Shown: in pieces, positions 1-32,078 of the stretch
How positions within the stretch are numbered: position 1 is the first letter of the stretch
Layout of the letters: each line of letters begins with the position of its first letter
NCBI RefSeq assembly: GCF_020740795.1
Contig: NC_067296.1
Coordinates: 6,611,001 to 6,675,000 of the forward strand
Source of the DNA: Apus apus
Taxonomy: Eukaryota; Chordata; Aves; Apodiformes; Apodidae
Length of the DNA: 64,000 bases
Direction of reading: 5' to 3'
The notes under the pieces: model-generated
Seen by the model: only the letters and a program-made list of their open reading frames with translations
Told to the model about the DNA's origin: nothing
Database searches by the model: none
Program-made: the position numbers and the translations under genes

Positions 1-408
1 AGAAATTGCTGTGAGCATGTTTTGGATTACTTATATCCTAACTCTTCTGCTGTGAACCCAGAGCACCACTGACAAGGCTTACTTCTCTCTATTCATTTGT
101 TTGTGTCTAACTCTGCTACAAATTACTAAAATCTGCCTTTGAAGCATCATAAAGACTGGAACCAAAATATTAAGCGTTATATTGTGTCGTTTTCTTGGTA
201 TTTGTGCTATGGAATTCTTGAGAGATTGGAGTTTTTCCGAGGTTGACATCAGAAGCTAATTTGTTAATTGTGTAACAAATTGTGTTCTTTTAAATGCAGA
301 ACAAAAGATTGTTGTCTAGACACTAATATAAAAATTCTTGGAGTTGCAACACTGAATTGCGTATTTTGTAGACCTAATTTTGTGTTAAGTGAAAGGTTTG
401 CTTTTTAG

Positions 409-593
409 TTGTCAGAATCAAGGAGGCTCTTTATTGATGGTGAGACCATGCCAGTAAATGTTGAAGCTGATCTGGTGTGTTTAGTGTTCAATCATTTTCA
501 CACCAGAGGTCTTTATGTTGAGTTTAAGAACTTGCCTCACTTGGTCAGTTTGGATGAAAATGCTTTATTGTGTATCATCCACCCAACAAAAAG
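409..593 (+). other. Unrecognised open segment flanked by splice sites (possible exon)
   Basis: Acceptor GCTTTTTAG ends at 408 and donor GTAAGC starts at 594, so the 185 bp between could be an exon, phase 0 in and phase 2 out. It is open for 61 codons in an AT-rich region, and the peptide (for example NVEADLVCLVFNHFHTRGLY) looks protein-like. I do not recognise the family. It could be an exon of an overlapping + strand transcript, a fossil retrocopy, or chance. Confidence 0.3.
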
Positions 594-2894
594 GTAAGCT
601 TTGTTAGACGTTTTCGGTATCTGCCAGGAGACTGTATATGAGCACAGAAGCAATTACATTTTAATATTCTCTAGTACTTCCACAAAGGCAAAATATGACA
701 GAGTTATGTGGAAATACTCACAAGCATCAATACTGCTCGTTTCAAGTATTTGCAGTTTCCAGCTGTTGATAAATTTCTGGGCTTCTTAATTTGTGATTAT
801 TCAAGCTCTAGGAAATGGCAGATGAAGTGAACAGGCTGATAGACTAAATGTATGGTGGGATGATTAATGACAGTGCTGTTCAAGGCACATAAACATCAAC
901 TAGATCACATCTGATCTCCCAAAATGAACAGTTGCCCACAGTAGAATGAGGGAAACTAAAGAATGATTAGAGCATTGTAAACATTCCAGATTTCTTACAG
1001 CTTTTCATTAAGAGATTGGCTTTTTCATTGCTTTTTAAATATGCAAATATAAAAAGAATAGTTAGGACGTTTTCTTCAGCTGTGCAACTGAGATTAAAAA
1101 ATATTTTTGCTCCGCAAGTTGACAGTTGAAAATGTTTACTTCTTCAAATAAGCCATTTTCTTAAAGCCAGTCTCCATACCTGCTGAACTGATGAATTCTC
1201 TCAATTAACATACAAAATTCAAAGAATAAATTGGAAGTACTGGGGATAAACATCCATTGCTAATAATAACTGTAGAAAATGCAACAAATTAATCTCTTAA
1301 ATGGTTTTCTGGGTATTACTTATAGAGGTTCAAAAGCTGCCAGTGAGTTTGACACCTACTTGATAGAGATCATGTGTGTACAGTAAATGTTTCATTCTGT
1401 CAAAACCAGTCAGTTCCCCCTTTGTCAGAAGGCATTTTGATATTGTTAGAGTTTTGATCGAAATGTAAAATGACTTGTGTCTCTAAATTCAAACTGGCAA
1501 TGGACAGGCTTTTGCAAGAAAATTACTGAAATTTTTGCCCATTTTTTTAAACTGCTACTTTGGAAAGCACTGATTTTGGACTGTTACCATTCTAAAAGTG
1601 TTTTATATAAACCTGATTGCTGTAAAATGAGTAAGATTTTGGCATGGTAGGGAATAACTCAATTATAACAATGCCATAGCACTACATGAGTTAATGCTAA
1701 TTATAATACTGAAGTTGTGTTTATGTTTTCTCTCTAGAAATCCAGCAAGCAGTCTTTGCTTCCATGAGACACTGGTAGAGTAGAATGGCAGAACAAAAAA
1801 TTACATGCATATAATAAATGTAGTTCTCCCAATTTTATAGGATGTGCAATGAATCCTGTCTAATATCTTCTAGTAGTTATAGCTTTCTATTTGCATTTCA
1901 TATGGTTGTTGCTTAGTTTCTCTCAATCAACCTTTTACATTGGACTTTTTCTTTATAATGGCGGTGACTAAGGCTTGTCCTGTAAAGGTCATCACATTAT
2001 TGTAATGAACAATGGTAAACATTTTTTAAGAATTGAAGTCATATTGATAAGGCATGAAACAAACATGCATCACGTAAGTTAGTGTATGTGCTTAAAAACA
2101 AAACAAAGTTAGAAGTGACAAAAAATAAGGAAATAATGTTTTCAGATGTATATAGTCAAACTGATAGTTTCATGTTCTAGGGCTCTTAGTTTATGTCCTT
2201 TTCTAATTTAGAAATATTTTATACTTTGGACTAATCTTCAAATAATTTAGGCATATATAATTAATTAAAACTTAATTCCTAATTAAGCTGACATTGTAAT
2301 ATGTAGAAATGCATTGTACAGCTTGCAGTCTTACTACCCAGTGGATTATGTCATTTGTCAAATGGCATAGAGTCACCTGTGACTTAGGTGTATAGAGAGC
2401 TGAACAGTGATTCTTCAATACTCTTATCTGTGTCTTGTGAACTCTGGCAAGGGTATTTTGTCTTGTAAACAATACACTTTTATTATAAATTTCCTAATTT
2501 TTTTTAGAATTGTATTGCTGTTAGTAATAGTAGTGGAGTTTGTGCACAGGTCATAGTACAATCTCTTTCCACACTGCCTGGTGTTTTTTGGCAAGGATGA
2601 TGGAAAGAAGTGCTTTCCACTTTTAGAACTTCATTAAATATTAATATAAAAGCTAAGTAGACCATATGTATTTCAGTCAGCTACTGAGCCTAAGTTTCTT
2701 CTGCTGTTTAAGGGTGTGGATGTACAGAAAAGAATGGTGGTGTTCTGTGGTTTCTTAGTAGTTGAGTAGTTACTGAGTCTTATTATAGCAGCCTAGACAT
2801 CACATCCTGTTACTTTGTGATATTTGAGGTTGGGATTTTTTTCCTTCTACATTAATTTATTACTTTATTAATTACTTTTTTAAAAAATTAACTG

Positions 2895-2942
2895 TTTACT
2901 AACTTCATATTCCAGATATTTACTAACTTCATGTTCCAGATA
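2895..2942. repeat. Tandem duplication, 2 copies of 24 bp
   Basis: Two adjacent 24-bp units (2895-2918 and 2919-2942) beginning TTTACTAACTTCAT and differing at one base (A or G at unit position 15). Confidence 0.9.
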
Positions 2943-5900
2943 CAAGTTTGTAAGGACTTCCCTTCTAAATATATTCTAAAAAGCATTCAACTGATGCATC
3001 AGCTATATTGAAAGCCCAAATTACCTCTTGCAGTAAGTGGCTTGGAAATTACTCAAGATTAAAGGCCACCTTCACTATTTTTTGGCCTGCTGAGTTTGAT
3101 CATACCAATTCTTGTTGACAGTGTCATGCAAGTAGGTAGCATGGTTGCATCATGCCCAATTGCCTTTTACTTACAAGACCTATATCCTGACAAACACATC
3201 TACCCAAATGTTTGATACCTTTTCACAGCTGGGTTCTGAGTCTAGAACATGGCTCACATGCCTTTGGACCAGTGATGAGACATACTAACCACTTTACCAC
3301 AGTGCTTTTTGCGGAAGCTGAGGTGAGATGTGTTTATGGGTGTTCTGCAGTCTGTGGCAAAGGCATAAGAATAAACACTAGTCTTTTTTATAAGAGTGAG
3401 TTCACTGGAGCCTCCCTTTTCTCTTTCATACATTTTGTTTGTTATAACAGGGTCCTGTATCTATTGCCGTGACTAGCAAACAGGAATGTATAGGAAACAA
3501 ATTAACAAGTAATGACATTCCAAAAATAGAGTTAATGCATTATTTATGAGAGGAACAGGAGACGCACTCTGAGTGTGTTCCACCTCTGACCATCCTTTAA
3601 CTGAAAGTGTCCTGTCATTTTAATATATGCAAAGTGAACAAGGCTCAAGTTAATTGTCATGTCTGAAAAATAACCCAGGAGTGCATAGTGCTTACTAAAC
3701 ACTGCAGGGGAATGGGTAAATGAAACCTGACAAGGCCTGAAAAATTATTAGTCTCCCTAAGATGGAACATACAATAGGAAAAGGATGTGTGCTGATTTAA
3801 GATTAGTTAGCATGTTGCAACAAGGTGTGCTTAGCTGGCTGCCAGAGTGTAGGTGGCACCTTTTTTTTTTATTCTTTAACTGACAGCCCTGAGTCATTTA
3901 TTATCTAGTAAATTACCTTTTTGAAAGAGAGGATGAGGGGGGGAGGAGGGTGGGAAAGAGTGGAGAGTGATAAAATCTGTATGTTTTGGAGTAGTATCAG
4001 TGACTACTGGTGGAAGTGCTGGATTAGGATAATGATTTGTCGATTCAATTAACAGTAAAATTTGCTGTTTGCTTGACAATGTAAATATAACAGCCTTAAT
4101 CTTAAAAGGTAAGACTTTAGTACAAAATAGCTACAGTGCACCAAAACCTCTTTATTAACTGTGTTTACTTGAGTCTCATTATCTGTTTCATTAGTTTGTT
4201 ACATTGTACTTTCAGATTCACAAAGCTGGAGTTAAAGTTCAGTGGCATTTTTTATCTGCTGCATTTTTCCACTCCTCTACGGATTTAAAGATATGTTGGT
4301 TTTGTGTACTGTAGTTTGAAGTGTAGTACACTGTATTTGATACCTTTTTTTCAACAGGGATGTTACTTATCTCTGAAATAATTAAAGAGGATTACAAATG
4401 CACTCCATTTTACCTCTCCTTTCAATAAGTAACCATTGTGTTTATTGTATCTGGCACATTTGACTATGTGTATGTATGTATATTTTTAACCTTAAGAGCA
4501 GTGTGGCTTTATCTCTCTGTCATGTTGTCTGTGCCACAGGCAACACTATGGCTTGTCACTTAGCCATCCCATTTCTACTCTAATGTAATCTTCTCTTTTA
4601 TGTGTTTTAAAAATTGGATCAAAAACTGGACTGTATGTACACTTAAATTTGGTAGCCAGGCTATGCTGGATGCTTAGCCTCAACATGGTGTAAACTCAGT
4701 ATCTTGGTAGCTCATCCTGGAAGCTGGGAAATCAGTCAAAGGTCACTATGTTGAGCTCATTGAGATCAGAACGTGCCACACGATGTGTTTGTGTGAGCAC
4801 TCTTTTTTGATTGAGCAGTTTTTAGACAGGAAATAGCATGCTCACGTGTTGAAAGTGGTAGTGGTGTGTCGAGAGCTGACGCGGAAGCTGACTGCATAGC
4901 CCCAAATGCCAAGCTTTTTAGAAGAGTACTGGTTCTGAGACTGGCAATCACTTAGTGCATAATTGTGCTTTGATACAGGCACTGCAATCACCTAAACTCA
5001 TTCTTGTGAGGCAGAACAGAACATGATGTTGAAATAACGTATTTCTTGTATTTAAAAAGTTACGTTGAGTCTTACCTCTTTACTCAGAAAGGGAAGCATG
5101 TAGGTTTAGAGGAGGGCTAAGACAGTTAAGTGGTCAGATTTTCAATATGTAAGAGTTAGGGTTTTCATTAGCAGGAAAAGACTAAGTATTATTAAAACAG
5201 AGGGACGTATTTTGTTTTTCTCCTTTAAATGTCATAGATTATAACAATTAATTATGTATTAGATTATAGAATTTTAATATCCTGTCTTATTTATAGTGGT
5301 AGTAACTTGAAGTCTCATTTACTTTTGATATATGGCAAAATTTTACTGCAGTATTTTTGATGTTAACTTTTTTGTTTATTGGGTAGGGTTTTCATCCCTA
5401 CTTCATGTTGTTTTAATTTCATCCTGGTCTGTCAAGTGGAATTTAGAGTATCTATCTGTCTATGTTGCCCTGCCAGTTGACAGTTCTCACAGGATTGTCC
5501 TCTGCAGGATTTGGCCAGACCAAATTAATACAAATTCTACTCCATACACTTTTCTAACCCCTCAAGAGCCTTCAGATTATACAAAAGGTTATTTTTTTTA
5601 CTTACTTTACGGCAGTACTTTCAAAAGTTGTATTCCATCTTCTGTTTAAATAGCTCAGATATTGACACCCATGGAATGTGTCTTTACTTGAGAAGAATAT
5701 AAAGGGAATATTTTAAAATTAATTTAAATAGTGTTAAAAGTTTTTACTTGGTCTTCAACTGACTAAATGTTCAGGTCTTTTCTCTTTCCCCTTACTTTTC
5801 CAGCCACAGAGTCCTTCTGATACTTGTGGTTCTTGAATCTCCCACCTTTGTGTGATTTTTGTGCTGTTCATTTCTTGTGCACAGATCAGCTTCTCAGTGA

Positions 5901-7383
5901 GACTTTTGTTTGTGATTCAGTTGAACTGCTGCTGTTCTTGCACAGGTGTATCCACCAGTTTATCGAGATGTTGTAGGAATTTGATGGAAAAAACCTGCAC
6001 ATCAGACTGAAGAGTGAATGTAATTTATGCTACCTTTTTGTTTCAAAATTTCTATCCAGTAGACACATCAGAAAATAGCCCTTGCTGGGTGTAAGACCAC
6101 ATCAGTGAAATTAGATAGCAAGCTGTCACTGAGTGTAGTATGGGTCTGGTTTAGCATTTTTACAGAAATTAGCAACTGAAGGATATAATTTTCCATGATG
6201 TCCAAGTGTTTCTGATGCTGCATCTTAAAATTCATTAGATTTGTCATCTTTCTTTTGTGTGTGTGCATGCTTTTGTTCTGATTTCCATGATTAGCAGAGG
6301 TTGATTTAGCATAAAATGGTGTCACGTAAGTCTTTAATTAGGAGACAATTTACTCTTGATGCTTACTCTTATGTGACCACATTGTCAATCAACCTTCTAA
6401 TTGGTAATTCCCGTTCATAGAAATAAAGCTACAATCAGTATTGTCAAAGGGATGGTTAAAACAGCAGATGAATGCATATGCAACCAGTTGATATGAAAAG
6501 CTTCAGTTTAATTTCTTAAGAAATGAGCTACTTGAATAAAACTCACTTACCTGCCTGCTAGTGATTCCCTATTAAGTAGTCTGAGCAGAAGTATCAATTT
6601 TAAAACTCTTGATTTTGGATAGGGCTATGGTGTGTGCTTACATGTGAATGTCTCATAAATATTTCCCAAGAGCAATTTATTTTTCTAATTAGTTAGAACA
6701 GCCTCTGCTTTACATAGTGCTTTAAGCAGTTTTTAGAAAATCAATTCAATCATACAGCTGCTGTTCAAAACTTTTCCTAAGTTACTGTAATTCTCTATAG
6801 AGACCCAGAATTTCACTAATTAGTACACTTAATCATACCTTGTATACAATGCACAATAATACAGATTAATCATTCCTTGAATTTAATCAAAAGGAGGGTA
6901 ACAGAAACCTGAGTGTTCATAGCTCTGAAAACAGTTTGCTGTTCTCATCTAATAGTTATGTGCCAAGCAATGTGTGCAGGATGACATGGAGTGGCTGTCC
7001 ACTTGGTTTTTACTTGCCAGTCATTACTTTACAAAATAATTAATTCGGGGCAGCAGCCTTTTATGTTAAGTTTTAAAAGTTACTACAACACTTTTCATTA
7101 TCTTCCTAAGAAAAAAAAATACATTTAAAATAATACCTTTAATTCTTATGTGAAAGGAAATCTAGCTTACTGGGTGACATTTGTGACGCTAAGATTCAGA
7201 CTTTTGAGCTGTTTAGCCTGTAACAAGAGATGACAGTTCCAGCTATTACTAGTGAGGGGTTTTTTATATTAAAATATCTCAATATTGAATGTTTACTTTT
7301 GGGTAAGATTATTGGTTTTACATGAAAACTGAAAAAAAGCAAGACTTTTTTTTTTTAAATATACAGTCGTTTTTGTTTTTCAG

Positions 7384-7459
7384 GATGTGACTTAAAATGA
7401 CTACTGATTCTGAAGGTCCTCTGAAAAGTACACTGTGCTTGAATGTTTGCTAAGGACAA
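7384..7459 (+). other. Candidate 5'-untranslated exon of NCOA3 (76 bp)
   Basis: A strong polypyrimidine tract and CAG acceptor (GTTTTTGTTTTTCAG ends at 7383) is followed after 76 bases by the donor GTAAGT at 7460. The segment has no frame leading into the NCOA3 start, so it would be untranslated. It holds ATG directly followed by TGA (7386-7391) and an 18-codon upstream ORF starting at 7398 with A at -3. NCOA3 genes have small non-coding 5' exons, which fits the position, but I cannot confirm it without a transcript. Confidence 0.4.
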
Positions 7460-10400
7460 GTAAGTGACTGATTTCATGTTTGGACTTGAAAGAAATACTT
7501 GAATAGTAAGTAATTCCCTTAAAATTTTTAAAGCTACAATTTACAAACTGTAAATTTAAGTATATAAGAAGCATGTTCTTAAAAGAAAAAAGGGAGTAGA
7601 GAACAAAGAAGAAAAAAACCAACAACAAATAACCCGTTCTTTACTGTCAGAAAGGAGTTTTCTAGGTTAGTTTGTGGATTTCTATCTATATAAATAGGCA
7701 TACCAGTTGTTTCTGTGGTCAGTCTTCCAACAAAATAATCTTTGTGTAGTTTAAAGAATTCGATTTCAGACATAGTGTGTTGTTGACATGTGCATCCTTT
7801 TCTTGGTAGTCTGGGACAGAATTTTAGAATATGTCTTGATTCAACTATTTACTTCTTTATTTAAAGCCTATAAAAATATTGAAACCCGGACAAGTAGAAA
7901 ATTCTAATCCTAAGTGCTGGTGATTTCTTTAAATGTTTTGATTTGGAACATATGTTACATATATTACACATATTACATATATATTAACATATATTGTTGC
8001 AATGGATGGACTGATAATTACTAGAACTTGTCCAAAACCAGTACCCTTTTAACAATCCATCTGTGGTTTTCACAGAGAAATAACAGATCCAATGTGAAAG
8101 TATATAGTACATTGCAAAGGACAAATGTTTTTTCAACACAAATACTGATGAGCAAAAAGGTCTGTTGTTTTTTTGGTTTCTTGTTTCCCCTTTTCAGTAA
8201 GTGACAAAAAAGTTAGGATTATATCTGAAATGATAAATCAAGTGGTAACGCAGAAGCTAGTACTTAGTATTTGCAAATAAGCATAAAAGTTTGTAACTTT
8301 TTCTCCAAATATTGCTGCCTTTTGGCTCCACTCCACTGGTGAGATTAGGGATATCAGTGTAGAGTGCTTCATTACTGCTGCAACCAATGGAATTAAACAA
8401 AGTCTTGCTTTGAAGACTTTGAACCATCTCTCGTGTAATCTTGGTTTTTCTCAGATTTCCTTTAAGTATCAATTTTGGAGGGCTCTGGGGATATTTACTT
8501 CTAGTCAACTTTCAACATTCTCTATTTCATACAAATGTATACCTTTCAAAATTATTTGGCAAGAGCTACTGCTTTGTTTTTCCAAGTAACATTTGGAAAA
8601 TCATATTGGACAGAGCTAAGTGTGGATTGTGTAATCTGTTTTCAATAACTAGATAGAGTGTAGCATAAAATGCTTTTATTTTATAAAATGTTTGATGAAA
8701 CTGATGAAGTATTCCAATACAGTGGAGTAACATGAACAGTTTATTTTAGAAATTAAAATTAGTTGCAGGTACTGATAACATTGGTCTAGCAAACATTTAA
8801 ATACTGTTATATACATAGTTCATTAAGGATCTGACTTTTGGTGGCTTGCCATCCACTTCTTGAGCTTGTACATGCAACTTTGAAAAAAGGCAGAACAATA
8901 ATGAGATATTTTCAGGGGAGTAGTTGCTGTTATATCTCTATTTCCATTATTCTGAGTAAGAATAGTGTTCTGTGATGGAAGATTTGTTCTTGTGGTTTGG
9001 GTGATTTTTACTCATCTAAAATTTATCATAATTTCTTATATTTGCCTGGGTTTGTGTAGTAATACTCATTGAGTCAAATTAAGGTAGCTTTTAAATTTAT
9101 TTTAATTATGCAAAGAACAGAAAGAATTTCACTATGTAATTACTTTCTTTTGAAAAATGCTTTGCTTAGGTAGATAATGTTGTGGAGTGTAACTACCAGA
9201 GGAGTCTTTCTAGCCAGTGTTACAGGTTCATGAGTCAGAAATCATGCTATTGCCTTTGGCTCAGAAAGTAAGTTTACAAAGATGGCTGTATTCAGTGTTT
9301 ACTTGTAAATATGCATAAAAATTTTAAATTTTGAAAGCTGTGTTTTGTATCTGCTTTTTGAAATAATTATTAGCTGAAGGAAAACCCCCCAAAATAGATT
9401 TATTCTTGGAAAAACTTTTCCATTAGAACTTACAGGTTCGTATTCAATTAATAAATTTAACACCTGATGCTTTCTAACTGATGTTTCCTTTCATTATTAC
9501 CTCACTGAATAATAAACTTATTTTGCTAATATTGCCTGTAGCAGGGAGATTAGTTTGACTGTTAACAATTTGTACTGTCAATCCATCTCTACTGGAAGGC
9601 AGCTTGTATCCATATTCTTAAGGAAAATACATGTTCAGAACTCTGCAGCTTCAGGCCTGAAGAAGTTGCCACAAGCTACATGATATAATAGGAGGGAAAC
9701 AGACTGCATGAAATTAGCCAATTTTTCCTTCCTTTTCCAACCTTCTATATTTAGGCACTGAAAGGTTTTCTTAAATAGAAGAAGGGTTGTATTCTCTGGT
9801 ATGTATCTTTTTTGAGACAAAATGTATTAATTTTGTTTTTCTGTTTAATCATATTGTGAGTTTTTTGTCTGCAGGTCAGAATCAGAAATGACATTTCTAA
9901 ATCGTTTAATGCAGCCCTGTTACCTGCAAAATTACATTCTGGTGAAATGTCTGTCCTAGCTCAAATTTTCACCTATTTAATGTATTTTAAATCTTTCCTC
10001 CTCTTAAATAGAATTTACTCTGGGCTTCTGACATAATTACTGTGCCCACACCCTTCCTGAGCTATCCCTTGTATTTTAAGCTCTTCCTTTCTCCTTCCGC
10101 AGTAGCTCTTAACCCTGCCGGTCTATGCTGTGCAGTTACAGGGAGGGAGGCACCAGTCCTGGAGTCCCCTCCAGAAGGACTGCAGGGTTCAGCATTAGCT
10201 CTGGGCTCTGGAGCCGTAGGACCTGATGAGTCATATGTTCTGTGGAGTGTCAGCTTCAGATAATCCACTGCTTTTTGTATGGTCACGGCCTGCTTATATA
10301 ATCTGGTTTTGAAACTGCTTGCTTGTTCAGATGAGTAGTTTTTCATTGAGCTGCTTAATTGAAGAAAATCTTACCCCTGCAGTTGTTCAGTGCTACACTG

Positions 10401-11025
10401 TCATCTAGTGGCGTAACGGTGTATTTTTTGAACTTCCCATCAGGTGGGCCACTATGAATGTATTTGAGAGCTTTTTGCTCTGGAGGGGTATATGATTGAA
10501 TAGAAGTCTTCAGGCCTGGTCTTCCATCTCTCTGTATCTTATCTTATTCATCCTGGTTTTATGTCAAATATTTAGATGTTAAACCACCTTCTTACCTGTG
10601 CAGTCCATGACCATAGTTCCAGAGTTAAGCATCTTTTGTAATTGTTTATTCCAAATGCAAAATTATGTTTTACTGTTATGTTATGGTGATGTTCAGAGTA
10701 TATTATCCTTTCTCTTCTAATGCCTACCAATTGGGATGAGGATTGCTTATGAATACAAGTTCATGTTAAGTATTATAACATTTGCTTTAGCTGCAAAGGG
10801 AACCAGTGCTTTAAAGAGATCCCAGTTTACTTCTGAGCTTTGTGCATGTGCCAGAGTAGTCCAGTGTCTGCTCCTCAGTGCAGCAGCCCTCTGGCCTGTC
10901 TCTCTGTCACAGCTTTGTGCTGCTGTAAGAATTTCCCTTTGAATTCTCCACCCGTAGCTAACATCTGCATTTGAAATTACTATTTTGGGAAGTTCATCCA
11001 GAATTCTTTACTTTATTGCATTTAG
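7460..11025 (+). other. NCOA3 intron before the start-codon exon
   Basis: Intron between the candidate untranslated exon and the start-codon exon. It contains an AT-rich simple stretch near 7950-8000 and a CTCF-like motif on the - strand at 10398-10412. Nothing else recognised. Confidence 0.55.
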
Positions 11026-11044
11026 TTGCTGATGCATGTTCAAG

Positions 11045-30841
<19,797 letters not shown>

Positions 30842-31512
30842 CGTCTCTTCCCACAGGAAGGCGCTGTACTCACCATGCACTAGGAGACAGGAAAGCCACC
30901 CATTCTGCACGGCAGCGACTCCTGGCCTTGAGGAAACAACTCATCTTTCCTGTCAATCACCACACTGTCCTAAAGTTACTTCATTCAGAGGGAAAAAAAC
31001 AAACCTCCCCGTGTCAGCGGAAGCAGCCTCTGTGCTGTGCCACTGGTGGTGAGTGCTGTGGTGTGCAAAAAAGGTCACAGGTCTTTTTGGCACTCAGCCT
31101 CCAGCAGTGTGAGCGTGGCAAGGGTCTGGCAGTAGGTGTGAGGGGACACTCCTGGTGCACCTCATCTGTTCCCTGCAGCTGTCCAAAGCCCTTCAACTAC
31201 AGGCAGACTAAAGTGCCTGGAGAAGTCATGGTGGTAAGAATTTTCTGATTTCTCTAGAAAGAATATCTGACAGAGAATGTAGTTCCTAGCCTTGACTCCT
31301 TTGTATTAATTCCTGAGTATAAATGCTGCTTTTAAATCTCTTACCCCCCAAGAGTCAGGATTTCCCAAGCAAAGTAGCAGTGCAAAATGAATTGGCACCT
31401 ACTAGTCCAAAATCCTGTCAGTTGAAGCCAAGGGGTAAAAAGAGAGGATGATAAATTTAAATTATTTAAACACAATTGTGATTAATATTTACACATTGAT
31501 GTGCAGCTGAGT

Positions 31513-31520
31513 GCACTTTA
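31513..31520 (+). promoter_or_regulatory. miR-17-family 8-mer seed match in NCOA3 3'UTR
   Basis: GCACTTTA is a full 8-mer match to the miR-17/20/93/106 seed. NCOA3 (AIB1) is a reported miR-17-5p target in human cells; that this bird site is functional is inference. Confidence 0.45.
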
Positions 31521-32070
31521 TAAAAGACTATATAATGGATTAATGCAATATCTTTGATAAGGACTTATTATGAAGGTAGGGTGTACTCATGTTCCTTCTC
31601 AAACACGCTCTCTCAAGAATTATTTGAAAAGACTGCATAATGTAATGTTTTCTGTGTATGGAAATTAAGAGCAATAATCTTTCATCTTTTTGAAAATTAC
31701 TTCAGAAAACTCAAGGCAAGGCACTGCAGTCTGAATCAGAATTTTGCAGTCTTTTTGTGAATACATTTTGTAAATATGATCTTTAAGATAATGTATTATA
31801 TATATGACTTTTGTAGGTCACTAACTCATTTTTGCAGAGTTTGTGAAGCTAAATATTTAACAAAATTGATTTCTGTAAACTCAGTGTAGTTGAGGTCCAA
31901 ATAGAATTATTTTTTTTTAAATTCAAGCTAATGACTTTGAAGCTGGGTGACTTTGGCCCACATCTTTCTCTTCTTTGGTCTTCAACGCTTCATTTATTTT
32001 TACATCTTTAACATATAGCTTTTTATAAAAAAACAAACACCCAGTTCTTAAATGCTTTCTCCACCTGTGA

Positions 32071-32078
32071 GCACTTTG
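32071..32078 (+). promoter_or_regulatory. Second miR-17-family seed match in NCOA3 3'UTR
   Basis: GCACTTTG pairs with positions 2-8 of the miR-17 family and also with position 1 of miR-17 itself. It lies about 560 nt downstream of the first site. Confidence 0.35.

Larger units (their letters stand above)
1..7383 (+). other. Upstream intronic DNA, no confirmed gene
   Basis: AT-rich single-copy sequence, presumably 5' intron of NCOA3. Apart from the open segment at 409-593 and a 24-bp tandem duplication at 2895-2942, I see no coding, RNA or repeat signal. The open frames scattered here lack splice context and codon character. No CpG-rich promoter is visible, so the NCOA3 promoter is probably before base 1. 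Confidence 0.6.

Noticed and set aside
5332..5649. 105-codon open frame on the + strand upstream of NCOA3
   Set aside because: Aromatic-rich chance-like peptide, no splice context and no recognised family.
7950..8000. AT-rich ACATAT-type simple sequence
   Set aside because: Irregular low-complexity stretch without a clean repeat unit; not a defined microsatellite.
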